Shown in pieces: positions 6,924 to 14,355 of a DNA stretch of 64,000 bases. Position 1 is the first letter of the stretch, and each line of letters starts with the position of its first letter. Position numbers and translations under genes: made by a program. The notes beneath the pieces are model-generated. The model saw only the letters and a list, made by a program, of their open reading frames with translations, had not been told where the DNA came from and did no database searches. Source of the stretch: Nocardioidaceae bacterium (GTDB lineage: Bacteria; Actinomycetota; Actinomycetes; Propionibacteriales; Nocardioidaceae). The DNA is taken from positions 117,079 through 181,078 of the forward strand of contig WQZX01000001.1 in NCBI GenBank assembly GCA_009780515.1. Reading direction: 5' to 3'.

Positions 6924-8915
6924 GTGGGAATCAAGCTCGCGATCGCGGCCGGCGTCGCCGCCCTGTCGGCGCCCGGCGCGGCACTCGTCGCGGTCGCCGC
7001 GGTGACTGCCCCGACGGCGTCCATGACCGCCTGCGACACCGGCATGGCCGGCAGCGCGCAAACGGCAGAACCCACGACTTCCGATGCCGCACGAGGCGGC
7101 GTAGGAACAGGTCTCCGGCTGGGAGTCCTGCCGGTCGTGCACGCCGCGGCCATGACGCCGTACGTCGGGAAGGTGCGGATGGCGGTCGCCAACCTTCCGA
7201 CCACCCACCGCGGTGCTGGCTCTCTCCCGACCGTGCCCGGCTCGCTGCGGGCGATGACCCGCGCCCACCCGGACTTCATCGCGCTCAACGAGGTCACCGA
7301 TGCCAACTCGCGGTTCCTGTCCGGTCATGCGCCGGGCTACGACGCCTACAAGGACCCAATGTCCGCGACCCGTCATGGCAACAGTCGCAACAGCCTCGAG
7401 AACGCCGTCATGTGGGACGCGCACAGATGGAGCCTCGTCGACGCCGGACGGTTCGAGTACGTCAAAGACGACCTCGTCGTCTTCAAGGGAAGGCCGGTCG
7501 ACTGGAACCGCTACGCCACTTGGACGATCCTGCGAAACCGCGCGAACGGTCGGCAGATCGTGGTCATCGCGACCCACAACATGACCAACCCGCAGAAGCA
7601 GCGGCGTACCCACGGCGACTACGCATGGCCCAGCCGGATCGCGCAGTACGCCGCCGGGATGAGGCTGCTCCGACAACTCGTCGCCCAACTGTCCGCCTAC
7701 GGGCCGGTTCTGCTCGCCGGCGACATGAACGTCCACCCGAGCCAGGGCGCCTGGTCAGCCCCCGACCAGCTCGCGCAGGCCGGCTACTCCTTCACCTACG
7801 ACCATGCGGTGATCTACCAGTTCTTCCCCCGCACCGCGCGGGTGCTGGGCACCAGTCTCGTTCCGGTCAGTTCCGACCACCCGCACGCCCTGGAGACGAC
7901 GCTGCTTCTTCGCAGCGCGCCTACAGCCGCACCGGTCCAGGCTGGGCCCGAGACCCTGCCCGACAGCCTGACGGCGACCGACACGAACGGCCGCGCCGTC
8001 ACCCTCGATCATCGTCAACTCGCCCGCGCCGCCACGATCATCGCCGTCGGCCGCAGCGAAGGAGTCCCAGCGCGCGGCGAGCTCATCGCGCTGATGGCGG
8101 CTCTCACCGAGTCGTCGCTCCGGGTCCTGTCGAACACCTCGGCCTATCCCGAGTCAGGCTCGATCTCGAACGACGGCAACGGCGGCGACCACGACTCGCT
8201 CGGGCTCTTCCAACAGCGCCCCACCGCTGGCTGGGGCACGGTCCGGAACCTGATGGATCCCGTCTGGTCATCGCGCGCCTTCTTCGGGGGACGGAGCGGT
8301 CCGAACCACGGCTCGCCCCGCGGCCTGCTCGATGTCGCCGGCTGGCAGACCATGGACCCAGGAGCGGCAGCGCAAGCCGTCCAGGGGTCTGCCCATCCCG
8401 GCCGGTACGCCGTCAACGAACCCGTCGCGGAGAAGATCCTCGCAGCGCTCAGCGGCGCGTCACTCAGCAGCGGTCTCGGATGTGCCCAACCGGACGGCAG
8501 CGCTCTTCCCGCGAACCTGCCACACGGGTTCCCCGGGGCCTTCATCGCAGCTGCCGCGAAGGAGATCGGCACGCCGTACGTCTGGGGCGGCGGGAACTTC
8601 GATGGACCCACCAACGGAGGCTTCGACTGCTCCGGCCTCGTTCTCTACGCCGCCTACCAAGCCTCCGGTGGGCGGCTCCGACTCCCGCACTACACCGGCG
8701 CCCAGATCCACCTCGGCCAGCCGGTCGCCTGGGACGACAAGAAGCCCGGCGACCTGATCTTCTTCAGCTACCCCGGCGCCGGAGCGCCGCACCACGTAGC
8801 GATCTATGTCGGCGACAACAGGATCCTGCAGGCGCCCCACAGCGGCGACCACGTCCGCTACGGGACGATCGGCGAGTTCAGCGGCGAAGACATGGCGGTG
8901 CGACGGCTCGGCTGA
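6924..8915 (+). CDS. Secreted conjugation hydrolase: DNase I-like (EEP) + lytic transglycosylase-like + NlpC/P60 domains
   Basis: A 663-aa exported or membrane-anchored protein. Residues 1-30 form a hydrophobic leader. Residues about 80-330 carry the endonuclease/exonuclease/phosphatase motifs: ALNEV (metal Glu123), ATHN (His218), GDMN (Asp266) and SSDHPH (Asp318-His319). Residues about 370-515 contain a goose-lysozyme/transglycosylase-like segment with SLGLFQQRP. Residues about 540-663 form an NlpC/P60 peptidase with GFDCSGLVLYA (Cys569) and HHVAIYVGD (His623/624). The last two domains are expected: conjugation systems cut peptidoglycan to pass the channel. The nuclease-like domain is the surprise. 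The GTG at 6924 was chosen because it opens the leader and follows the upstream stop at 6907. A longer frame exists upstream but would overlap the previous gene. Confidence 0.88.
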   Translation: MGIKLAIAAGVAALSAPGAALVAVAAVTAPTASMTACDTGMAGSAQTAEPTTSDAARGGVGTGLRLGVLPVVHAAAMTPYVGKVRMAVANLPTTHRGAGSLPTVPGSLRAMTRAHPDFIALNEVTDANSRFLSGHAPGYDAYKDPMSATRHGNSRNSLENAVMWDAHRWSLVDAGRFEYVKDDLVVFKGRPVDWNRYATWTILRNRANGRQIVVIATHNMTNPQKQRRTHGDYAWPSRIAQYAAGMRLLRQLVAQLSAYGPVLLAGDMNVHPSQGAWSAPDQLAQAGYSFTYDHAVIYQFFPRTARVLGTSLVPVSSDHPHALETTLLLRSAPTAAPVQAGPETLPDSLTATDTNGRAVTLDHRQLARAATIIAVGRSEGVPARGELIALMAALTESSLRVLSNTSAYPESGSISNDGNGGDHDSLGLFQQRPTAGWGTVRNLMDPVWSSRAFFGGRSGPNHGSPRGLLDVAGWQTMDPGAAAQAVQGSAHPGRYAVNEPVAEKILAALSGASLSSGLGCAQPDGSALPANLPHGFPGAFIAAAAKEIGTPYVWGGGNFDGPTNGGFDCSGLVLYAAYQASGGRLRLPHYTGAQIHLGQPVAWDDKKPGDLIFFSYPGAGAPHHVAIYVGDNRILQAPHSGDHVRYGTIGEFSGEDMAVRRLG

Positions 8916-8922
8916 ACTCCGT

Positions 8923-10173
8923 TCAGTCGTCAACCTCGGCGTCGTTCCTCCGTGAGCGCCACCGCTCGGAGCGCTCCGCGATGCGATTGGAGATCTTGCC
9001 GGTGGCAGCCTTGGCCTTGTCCCGGCTGTCGCCGCCGAAGCGCTTGGCGGCGTCCACCCCCTCAGCGCCCGAGGCGAGGGCCCTTTCGCGGACCTCGTTG
9101 GCAGCTGTGCCCCAACGGCGGGGCTCGACCACGGCGCGCGACGCTTCGATGCCAAGCAGTCCATGGAAGTCATCCAAGGCCTGCGCGGTCCCATCGGCTG
9201 TCTCGACGAGCTCGGGTGATGTGGACGGGTGCAGGAGCACCTTCGAGTTGGCCAGATTCGCGGCATCGCCGAGCCGTCTGAGGAGGCGATCGGTGCTGCG
9301 CGAGATCGCCGCTCGCCGCTCTGCTCTGGCCTCCCTCAGCCCGACCCGGTAGCCGTCCAGGTCCTCGGGCGCGGTCTCCAACACACGGTCGAGCTCCAAG
9401 ACGGCGATCCCGTCGAGAAGCTGGAAGCAGCGCGCCAGGACCGCCAGCCATTCGCGAACCTTGGGCGCAACTTCCTTGAACGCCTTCGCGAGATCCCCGA
9501 TCTTCGACTTGCTCTCGAGCTTCTTGGCGAGGGCGTCGAGCTGGAGCAGCGCGTAAGCCTGCGTGTCGGCGATGGTCCCGGAGGTGGCTTGGATCTTCGA
9601 CCATGTCACGTCGTTGACTCGGCCCACGTGGCTACGGAGCGTCATAGCCTCCTCGATCTGAAGACCCACACCGATCATCTGCGCGACGACGGCATCCTTC
9701 TGCGCCCGGAGTACGTCGTCGAGCTTCTCGTCGATGCGAGCGAGGTAGTCGGTGATCTCGGCCATGGTCTGCTGCATCGCGAGCTGCGCCATGATCCCGG
9801 CTCCGCCGGCCAGCAGTGCAGGATTCGCCGCCATCGTCCCTGGGCCCTTCACGATCTGGATCCAGGATTGGCTCGCGCCCGGCTTTCCGATCATGGCGTG
9901 ACTGACACCGGGGGTCTTGGTGGGCGTCAAGCCGTACTTCTTGACCTTCGCAGCCGACTCCGCGGTGAGTTTGACCCAGCGCCCGGAGTTCGCGGCGATC
10001 TCGGATCCGGCCTGCAACCCGGCTGCCCCACCGCCGATGACCTTGCTCAGCCGCGGGAGCGCCAGCTCACTCGACTCCAGCTCTTCTTCTGAGAGGAATC
10101 GTTCGACTGCGCCCGGGTCCCCGATGAAGGCGAGCCCATCGCCGTCACTGACCAGCTCGATCTCGGCGTTCAC
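8923..10173 (-). CDS. Unknown 416-aa helical protein, cargo in the transfer operon
   Basis: I do not recognise this protein. It is read on the minus strand, opposite to the transfer genes on both sides. The start at 10173 (GTG) has a GAAGGAG ribosome site 6 nt upstream; a TTG at 10188 is possible. The N-terminal 60 residues are acidic. A small-residue hydrophobic segment (PALLAGGAGIMAQLAMQQ, about residues 125-143) may form a membrane hairpin. It is followed by long amphipathic helices with coiled-coil character (ARIDEKLDDVLRAQKDAVVAQ), and the C-terminus is very basic (RSERWRSRRND). This architecture recalls membrane-active or effector-type helical proteins, but function is not assigned. Its antisense position marks it as inserted cargo. 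Confidence 0.8.
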   Translation of the reverse strand: MNAEIELVSDGDGLAFIGDPGAVERFLSEEELESSELALPRLSKVIGGGAAGLQAGSEIAANSGRWVKLTAESAAKVKKYGLTPTKTPGVSHAMIGKPGASQSWIQIVKGPGTMAANPALLAGGAGIMAQLAMQQTMAEITDYLARIDEKLDDVLRAQKDAVVAQMIGVGLQIEEAMTLRSHVGRVNDVTWSKIQATSGTIADTQAYALLQLDALAKKLESKSKIGDLAKAFKEVAPKVREWLAVLARCFQLLDGIAVLELDRVLETAPEDLDGYRVGLREARAERRAAISRSTDRLLRRLGDAANLANSKVLLHPSTSPELVETADGTAQALDDFHGLLGIEASRAVVEPRRWGTAANEVRERALASGAEGVDAAKRFGGDSRDKAKAATGKISNRIAERSERWRSRRNDAEVDD

Positions 10174-10312
10174 GCGTGGCTCCTTCAACCGTGGCGACTA
10201 CGAATGAAGGCTACGAGAGACGGCCGACAGTTCGTCGCCGTTCGAGGAAGCCTTCGTCGATCCACCGGGAGAGAACGACTCGACCCCACTCCCTCTTGCG
10301 CACCTATCGGTC

Positions 10313-10597
10313 GTGGAACAGTCTCGCGTCACCGCCGTTGCCCCGAACTTCGGCGCGGTGGGCGGCGCAGCCGACCTCCGCGCGATCGTCGGAGCGCTGC
10401 TGACCTACGGGCTGATCATCGCCGTACTCATGCTCATCGTCTCGGCAACAGCCTGGGCGATCGCCGCCGGCTCAGGGAGTTGGCACACGGCACAGAAGGC
10501 GAAGCTCGGCTGCTTCGTCGCTCTCGGCGGCGCGGCCCTGACCGGTGCTGCGCTGACGTGGGCGAACTGGCTGCTGGGCATCGGCGCCCACCTGTAG
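10313..10597 (+). CDS. Small two-TM conjugation protein (DUF6112-like)
   Basis: A 94-aa protein with two hydrophobic helices (about residues 28-50 and 66-90) separated by a short basic loop (SGSWHTAQKAKLG). The layout and the position before a similar protein and a TrbL/VirB6-like gene match the small paired membrane subunits of Streptomyces-type T4SS conjugation loci, probably analogous to VirB2/VirB3-like channel components. It uses a GTG start at 10313 with no strong ribosome site. The neighbouring gene at 10631 is clearly a paralogue: both have a GQL/AQKAKLG-type loop and the same helix spacing. Confidence 0.75.
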   Translation: MEQSRVTAVAPNFGAVGGAADLRAIVGALLTYGLIIAVLMLIVSATAWAIAAGSGSWHTAQKAKLGCFVALGGAALTGAALTWANWLLGIGAHL

Positions 10598-10630
10598 GAC
10601 GTCCGCTCTCGTCGACAGGAGAACACGCCG

Positions 10631-10938
10631 ATGTTGCACCCCTTCAACTCGCCTCTGGTGCCGCTCGACATCAGCATCGACCCAACTCCAACGGCCTGCC
10701 CGGCATCAGCCAACTGCGCCACATCGTCGGTGCCTCGATGACCGTCGGGCTGGTCCTCGCCGTGCTGGCTCTGATCGTCTCCGCGATCGTGTGGGCCCTC
10801 GGCGCGAACTCCTCCAACCCCCACCTGGCCGGCCGGGGGAAGCTCGGAGTCCTGATCGCTCTCGGCGCCGCCGTCGTCTGCGGAGCCTCGGTGACGCTGG
10901 TGAACTTCTTCTGGAACGTCGGCCAGCAGGTCAGCTGA
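10631..10938 (+). pseudogene. DUF6112-like conjugation membrane subunit with a 1-nt frameshift
   Basis: The ATG at 10631 has a good ribosome site (AGGAG) and reads MLHPFNSPLVPLDISIDP, then runs out of frame into a stop at about 10740. The -1 change restores the frame from NSNGLPGISQLRHIVGASM through two TM helices to the stop at 10938. The join is at about 10679-10684, where the sequence has three C residues and four would keep a continuous frame. Restored, the protein is about 102 aa and matches the family pattern of two TM helices with a basic loop (NPHLAGRGKLG). It is either a genuine frameshift, a programmed slip or a base-calling error. Since every other transfer gene is intact, an error or very recent mutation is most likely. 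A shortened product from ATG 10738 would lose the N-terminus. Confidence 0.75.
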
Positions 10939-10953
10939 GGCCGGAGACCAGTC

Positions 10954-12240
10954 ATGGGTGTCTGCAATGTCCCGGTGATCCACACCGTCTGCAACGTCGC
11001 CGGTGACGCGGCGGGCGCGGTCGTCACGGCACCGTTCGACTGGCTGGCCAAGGGAATGGCGGGCGCTGCCTCGTGGATGTTCGAGACCGTTTGGAAGGTC
11101 ATCGACACCACGACGTACGTCGACGTCACGAGCGGCGAGTACACGCGCGTCTACAGCATCATCTTCGGCGTCGCTGTCTTCGTGATGCTCGGCTTCTTCA
11201 TGCTCCAGGTCATCGGCGGCATGATCCGCCGCGAACCAGCGGCGCTATCGAGAGCGGCGCTCGGGCTCGCGAAATCGATCCTCGGCTCCTTCGTCGCCCT
11301 CGCGCTGCTTGGTACCGCCCTTGAGATCGCCGACCAGCTCTGCATCGGCATCGTCAACGCCGCCGGCACGAACATGAACGAGATGGGCGACAAGGTCGCC
11401 GTACTCGCCGGCGGACTCGCCGCGATCAACCTCTCCGCCCCCGGTGCCGGCGCGATCTTGACGATCTTCCTCGCCAGTCTCGCGATCATCGGGGCGATGG
11501 TCGTGTGGATCAGTCTGCTCATCCGCAAGGCGCTGCTGCTGATCGCGATCGTGTTCGCGCCCGTCGCACTCGCCGGATCGAGTTGGGACCACACCCGCAA
11601 CTGGGTGAGCCGCTGGGCCTCGTTCGTGATCGCGATGATCCTGTCGAAGGTCGTCCTGGTCGTGATCTTCCTGCTCGCCACCGCCCAGGTCTCCGCACCG
11701 ATCGACGCCGACCTGCAATCGGTCAGCCAACCTATGGCAGGCGTCGTGCTCATGCTGATGGCCGGGTTCGCGCCGTACCTGACCTACAAGGCGATCTCGT
11801 TCATGGGCTTCGACATGTACCACGCGATGTCGGCCGAGCAGGAGGCCAAGGCATCCCTCAATCGCCCCATGCCGATCCCGCTCCGAGGGCGTGGCGGCGG
11901 CGCGGAGCCGGCGAAGGTCCTCGGAGAGAGCGGTGGCGGAGGCGGTACGCCGAGCGGCGGTTCGCCCTCATCCGCGCCGTCGGGCGGCGGCACCGCGCCC
12001 ACGGCTGGGGGTGGCGGCGCATCGGGCGGAGCTGCAAGCGGCAGCGCTGCGGCTGGCGGCGGCGCGGCTGCCGCGGGACTGGTTGTCGCCAAGGAGGCTG
12101 CCGCGGCCGGTCCGCGGTTGGGTGGCTTCGTCGCCGCCCAATCCACGCGCCAGGCCGAAGCGCACGAGTCCTCCGCGTCCCCGACGGTCCCTCCGCCGGT
12201 CACCGATTCGACCCTGCGCGAGCCTGCGGGCCGGAAGTAG
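10954..12240 (+). CDS. TrbL/VirB6-like polytopic conjugation channel protein
   Basis: A 428-aa membrane protein. About six to seven hydrophobic helices lie between residues 65 and 290 (for example VYSIIFGVAVFVMLGFFML and AILTIFLASLAIIGAMVVW). A Gly/Ser/Ala-rich, low-complexity cytoplasmic tail follows (residues about 310-428). The conserved centre with KALLLIAIVFAPVALAGSSWD and the WVSRWASFVIAMILSKVVLVV segment is typical of actinobacterial VirB6/TrbL-like inner-membrane channel proteins. It starts 15 nt after the frameshifted small subunit and ends 6 nt before the SCO6880-family gene, in one operon. The G-rich tail is encoded by repetitive GGC/GCG codons. Confidence 0.85.
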   Translation: MGVCNVPVIHTVCNVAGDAAGAVVTAPFDWLAKGMAGAASWMFETVWKVIDTTTYVDVTSGEYTRVYSIIFGVAVFVMLGFFMLQVIGGMIRREPAALSRAALGLAKSILGSFVALALLGTALEIADQLCIGIVNAAGTNMNEMGDKVAVLAGGLAAINLSAPGAGAILTIFLASLAIIGAMVVWISLLIRKALLLIAIVFAPVALAGSSWDHTRNWVSRWASFVIAMILSKVVLVVIFLLATAQVSAPIDADLQSVSQPMAGVVLMLMAGFAPYLTYKAISFMGFDMYHAMSAEQEAKASLNRPMPIPLRGRGGGAEPAKVLGESGGGGGTPSGGSPSSAPSGGGTAPTAGGGGASGGAASGSAAAGGGAAAAGLVVAKEAAAAGPRLGGFVAAQSTRQAEAHESSASPTVPPPVTDSTLREPAGRK

Positions 12241-12246
12241 TCGACG

Positions 12247-13698
12247 ATGGCTGCCTCGACGAACTCCGAACCCGCACTGACGCCGATCAAGTTCTCTCGG
12301 CTCGCACGGCGCGGGATCCTGCTCGGCTTGTCAGGCCCACAGCTCCTGATGGCGAGCCTCGCTGCAGGGACGCTCATCCTTGGCCTGTATGTCGGCGCGG
12401 TCGTGATGACGTTCCCGGTCATCGGCCTCTTGGCCGCCCTGGCGTTCGCCGGCGTCGGCGGGAGGAAGCTCATCGAGTGGGCGCCGGTCGGAGCCCGCTG
12501 GCTCTGGCGGTCGACGGGCGGCCAGCTGATCTACCGTCGCCGGATCGTGAGGCCCCGGCCAGCAGGGACGCTCGCACTGCCTGGGGACGCCGCGCGCCTG
12601 CGACAGTGGCTCGACCCGGAGACCGGCGCGGTGATGGTCCACGACCCACACGCCGCCACCCTGACTGCGATCATCGGCGTCTCCCACCCAGCCTTCGTGC
12701 TCCTCGACCCTGCCGAGCAGGAGCGCCGCGTGGTCGCGTGGGGCCGCGTTCTCGCCACCGCGTGCCGTTCAGGCCGCATCGCTGCGATCCAGGTCAGCGA
12801 AAGGACACTGCCCGACTCCGGCAAAGGACTCGCGCAGTGGTGGGACAGCCACGGCAGCCGCGACGAGACCTGGACATCGCAGACATACGCCGAGCTCATC
12901 GACCGTGCCGGACCCGCCGGCGAACGCCACGCCAGCACGATCTCGATCTCGCTCGACATGAGGATCGCAGGGCGTGCGATCCGCGCAGCCGGTGGCGGCA
13001 TGAAGGGCGCCGCCGCCGTTCTCCGCCAGGAGATGGCGACGATGGTCGCCGCCCTCAGATCGGCCGACCTGTCCCCCACTGACTGGCTCACGCCCGGCGA
13101 CCTCGCGGTCATCCTGCGCTCGGCGTACGACCCGGCCGTCGCCGGTGCACTCGAACGGCACGGTGAGCTCGGCCGCGACCTGGCCACCGCCGGCCCAGTG
13201 GCCGTTACCGAATCCTGGGGTTCCTTGCGCAGCGACTCCGCCCACCACTGTGTTCTGTGGATCAGCGAATGGCCGCGTTCGCTCGTCTTCCCCGGCTTCC
13301 TCGCGCCCCTGCTGCTCTCGTCCGGTATCAGGCGGACGTTCACCCTGCTCTACACCCCGATGCGCACCGATAGGGCTGCCCGCGACATCCGCAAGAAGAA
13401 GACCGAGTACATCTCGGATGCCGCCCAGCGCCAGAAGATCGGCCAGATCGAGGACGCACAGCAGACGGCCGAGTACCAGGATGTCCTCCAACAGGAGGCC
13501 GACCTCACCGCCGGCCACGGCGTTCTCCGGTGCACTGGCCTCGTCGCCGTCAGCGCCAACGACCCCGACGAACTCGAGCGAACTGTGGCAGCCGTCGAGC
13601 AGGCTGCGATTCAATCATCGTGCGAGACCCGGCGGCTTTGGGGGCAACAGGCCCAAGGTTTCGCCGTCGCCGCGATTCCGCTTTGCAGGTCCGTATAG
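12247..13698 (+). CDS. SCO6880-family conjugation membrane protein
   Basis: A 483-aa protein. Two adjacent N-terminal TM helices (about residues 38-85, PrgI-like: LLMASLAAGTLILGLYVGAV and FPVIGLLAALAFAGVGG) are followed by a large soluble domain. This domain has features of SCO6880-type proteins, a family always found next to VirB4 in actinobacterial conjugation loci: HAATLTAIIGVSHP, VSERTLPDSGKGLAQWW, and a C-terminal LWGQQAQGFAVAAIPL. In effect it appears to be the N-terminal half of a VirB4/PrgI unit, complementing the VirB4-like ATPase encoded 3.5 kb downstream, which lacks that half. In this window the two are separated by inserted cargo (13.7-16.7 kb). Confidence 0.85.
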   Translation: MAASTNSEPALTPIKFSRLARRGILLGLSGPQLLMASLAAGTLILGLYVGAVVMTFPVIGLLAALAFAGVGGRKLIEWAPVGARWLWRSTGGQLIYRRRIVRPRPAGTLALPGDAARLRQWLDPETGAVMVHDPHAATLTAIIGVSHPAFVLLDPAEQERRVVAWGRVLATACRSGRIAAIQVSERTLPDSGKGLAQWWDSHGSRDETWTSQTYAELIDRAGPAGERHASTISISLDMRIAGRAIRAAGGGMKGAAAVLRQEMATMVAALRSADLSPTDWLTPGDLAVILRSAYDPAVAGALERHGELGRDLATAGPVAVTESWGSLRSDSAHHCVLWISEWPRSLVFPGFLAPLLLSSGIRRTFTLLYTPMRTDRAARDIRKKKTEYISDAAQRQKIGQIEDAQQTAEYQDVLQQEADLTAGHGVLRCTGLVAVSANDPDELERTVAAVEQAAIQSSCETRRLWGQQAQGFAVAAIPLCRSV

Positions 13699-13702
13699 AT
13701 CG

Positions 13703-13885
13703 CTACAGCGGCTCGCCGCAGCTTCGGCAGGTGACCTCGCCACCGTCGTACATGATTCCGCAGCAGTAGGACGGCCCGCCGCTGACCTCAAAGCATGCTT
13801 CGTGCCAGTCCTCGCCGTTGAAGTCGATGTGACTGTCATCGTCTTCGATCGGTTCGTCGCAACCCTCACAGACAAGCGCCGTCAT
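13703..13885 (-). CDS. Small zinc-binding protein (60 aa), third gene of a zinc-protein operon
   Basis: A 60-aa protein with paired cysteines: CEGC near residue 7, CF/CC around residues 31 and 41-42, and CRSC near residue 53. This fits one or two zinc ribbons or treble clefs. It starts 12 nt after the stop of the zinc-knuckle gene 13898-14086 and reads in the same direction, so the three tiny genes form a minus-strand operon. It converges on the SCO6880-family gene with only 4 nt between their stops. No family is assigned. Zinc ribbons of this size usually bind nucleic acid or protein. Confidence 0.7.
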   Translation of the reverse strand: MTALVCEGCDEPIEDDDSHIDFNGEDWHEACFEVSGGPSYCCGIMYDGGEVTCRSCGEPL

Positions 13886-13897
13886 ACTTCTGTCTCC

Positions 13898-14086
13898 TCA
13901 GATCGGCTCGGCCGCGTCCCAGTCCCAGCAACCAGGGGACGCAAACGGCGAGCAGTAGTCACTGTCGTGACGCTCGCCGTAGTTGTTCATGTTGGCCGTG
14001 GGCTTGCCGCAGTTCGGGCACGTGGGGTGCTCACCCTCGCATGTCCGCGAGTTGTGTCCGCCGAGACCACACACTGTGCACGCCAT
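13898..14086 (-). CDS. Small CCHC zinc-knuckle protein (62 aa)
   Basis: The N-terminus is a textbook CCHC zinc knuckle, CTVCGLGGHNSRTC (C-x2-C-x4-H-x4-C, residues 3-16). A second zinc-ligand set follows (CPNC near residue 23, then later Cys and His residues). CCHC knuckles bind single-stranded RNA or DNA in retroviral Gag and eukaryotic RNA factors, and tandem knuckle mini-proteins are uncommon in bacteria. It lies 9 nt downstream of the 47-aa two-knuckle gene and 12 nt upstream of the zinc-ribbon gene. Its knuckle resembles those of its upstream neighbour (G-x-x-x-H-[DN]-x-R-x-C), suggesting duplication. Confidence 0.75.
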   Translation of the reverse strand: MACTVCGLGGHNSRTCEGEHPTCPNCGKPTANMNNYGERHDSDYCSPFASPGCWDWDAAEPI

Positions 14087-14095
14087 GACATCGGC

Positions 14096-14239
14096 CTACT
14101 TGTTCGGGCAGTTGCGCTTGTCGTGGCTGTGGAAGCCGCAGACGCTGCATACGCCTGCATTCGTCGACACGTCGCAGGTCCGCTTGTCGTGCCCTTCTTC
14201 GCCACACCAAGAACAGGTGCGGGTACCGCTCGCGCTCAT
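14096..14239 (-). CDS. Tiny double CCHC zinc-knuckle protein (47 aa)
   Basis: I translated this minus-strand gene by hand. It encodes 47 aa with two perfect C-x2-C-x4-H-x4-C knuckles: CSWCGEEGHDKRTC (residues 9-22) and CSVCGFHSHDKRNC (residues 31-44). The ATG at 14239 is preceded by GAGGAG at an ideal distance. The stop at 14096 is followed 9 nt later by the start of the next zinc-knuckle gene. The two knuckles share HDKR-x-C and look like internal duplicates. Almost the whole protein is zinc ligand plus basic residues, as expected for an RNA- or ssDNA-binding chaperone. It is easily missed by gene finders because of its length. Confidence 0.8.
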   Translation of the reverse strand: MSASGTRTCSWCGEEGHDKRTCDVSTNAGVCSVCGFHSHDKRNCPNK

Positions 14240-14281
14240 CGTGCTCCTCAACTCGCCTCGCTGCAGTCATCGACGTCGCCG

Positions 14282-14287
14282 AGCCTA
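14282..14287 (-). promoter_or_regulatory. Possible -10 box for the zinc-knuckle operon
   Basis: TAGGCT on the minus strand, 42 nt upstream of the start at 14239, fits the actinobacterial TANNNT -10 pattern and leaves room for a leader with the GAGGAG site. No convincing -35 was found. It lies in the 116-bp divergent gap shared with the leaderless-type promoter at 14343. Confidence 0.35.
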
Positions 14288-14342
14288 TGCATCGCCAGCC
14301 CGTCGTGAGGCCGATTCGCAATCATTTGTCGGGCCTCCTCCC

Positions 14343-14348
14343 TAGGGT
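14343..14348 (+). promoter_or_regulatory. -10 box of a probable leaderless promoter for the 600-aa cargo gene
   Basis: TAGGGT (TANNNT) is followed by 7 nt and then the ATG at 14356. This spacing places the transcription start at or next to the A of ATG, the standard layout of actinobacterial leaderless genes. No Shine-Dalgarno sequence precedes this ATG. Confidence 0.55.
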
Positions 14349-14355
14349 TGGATCC

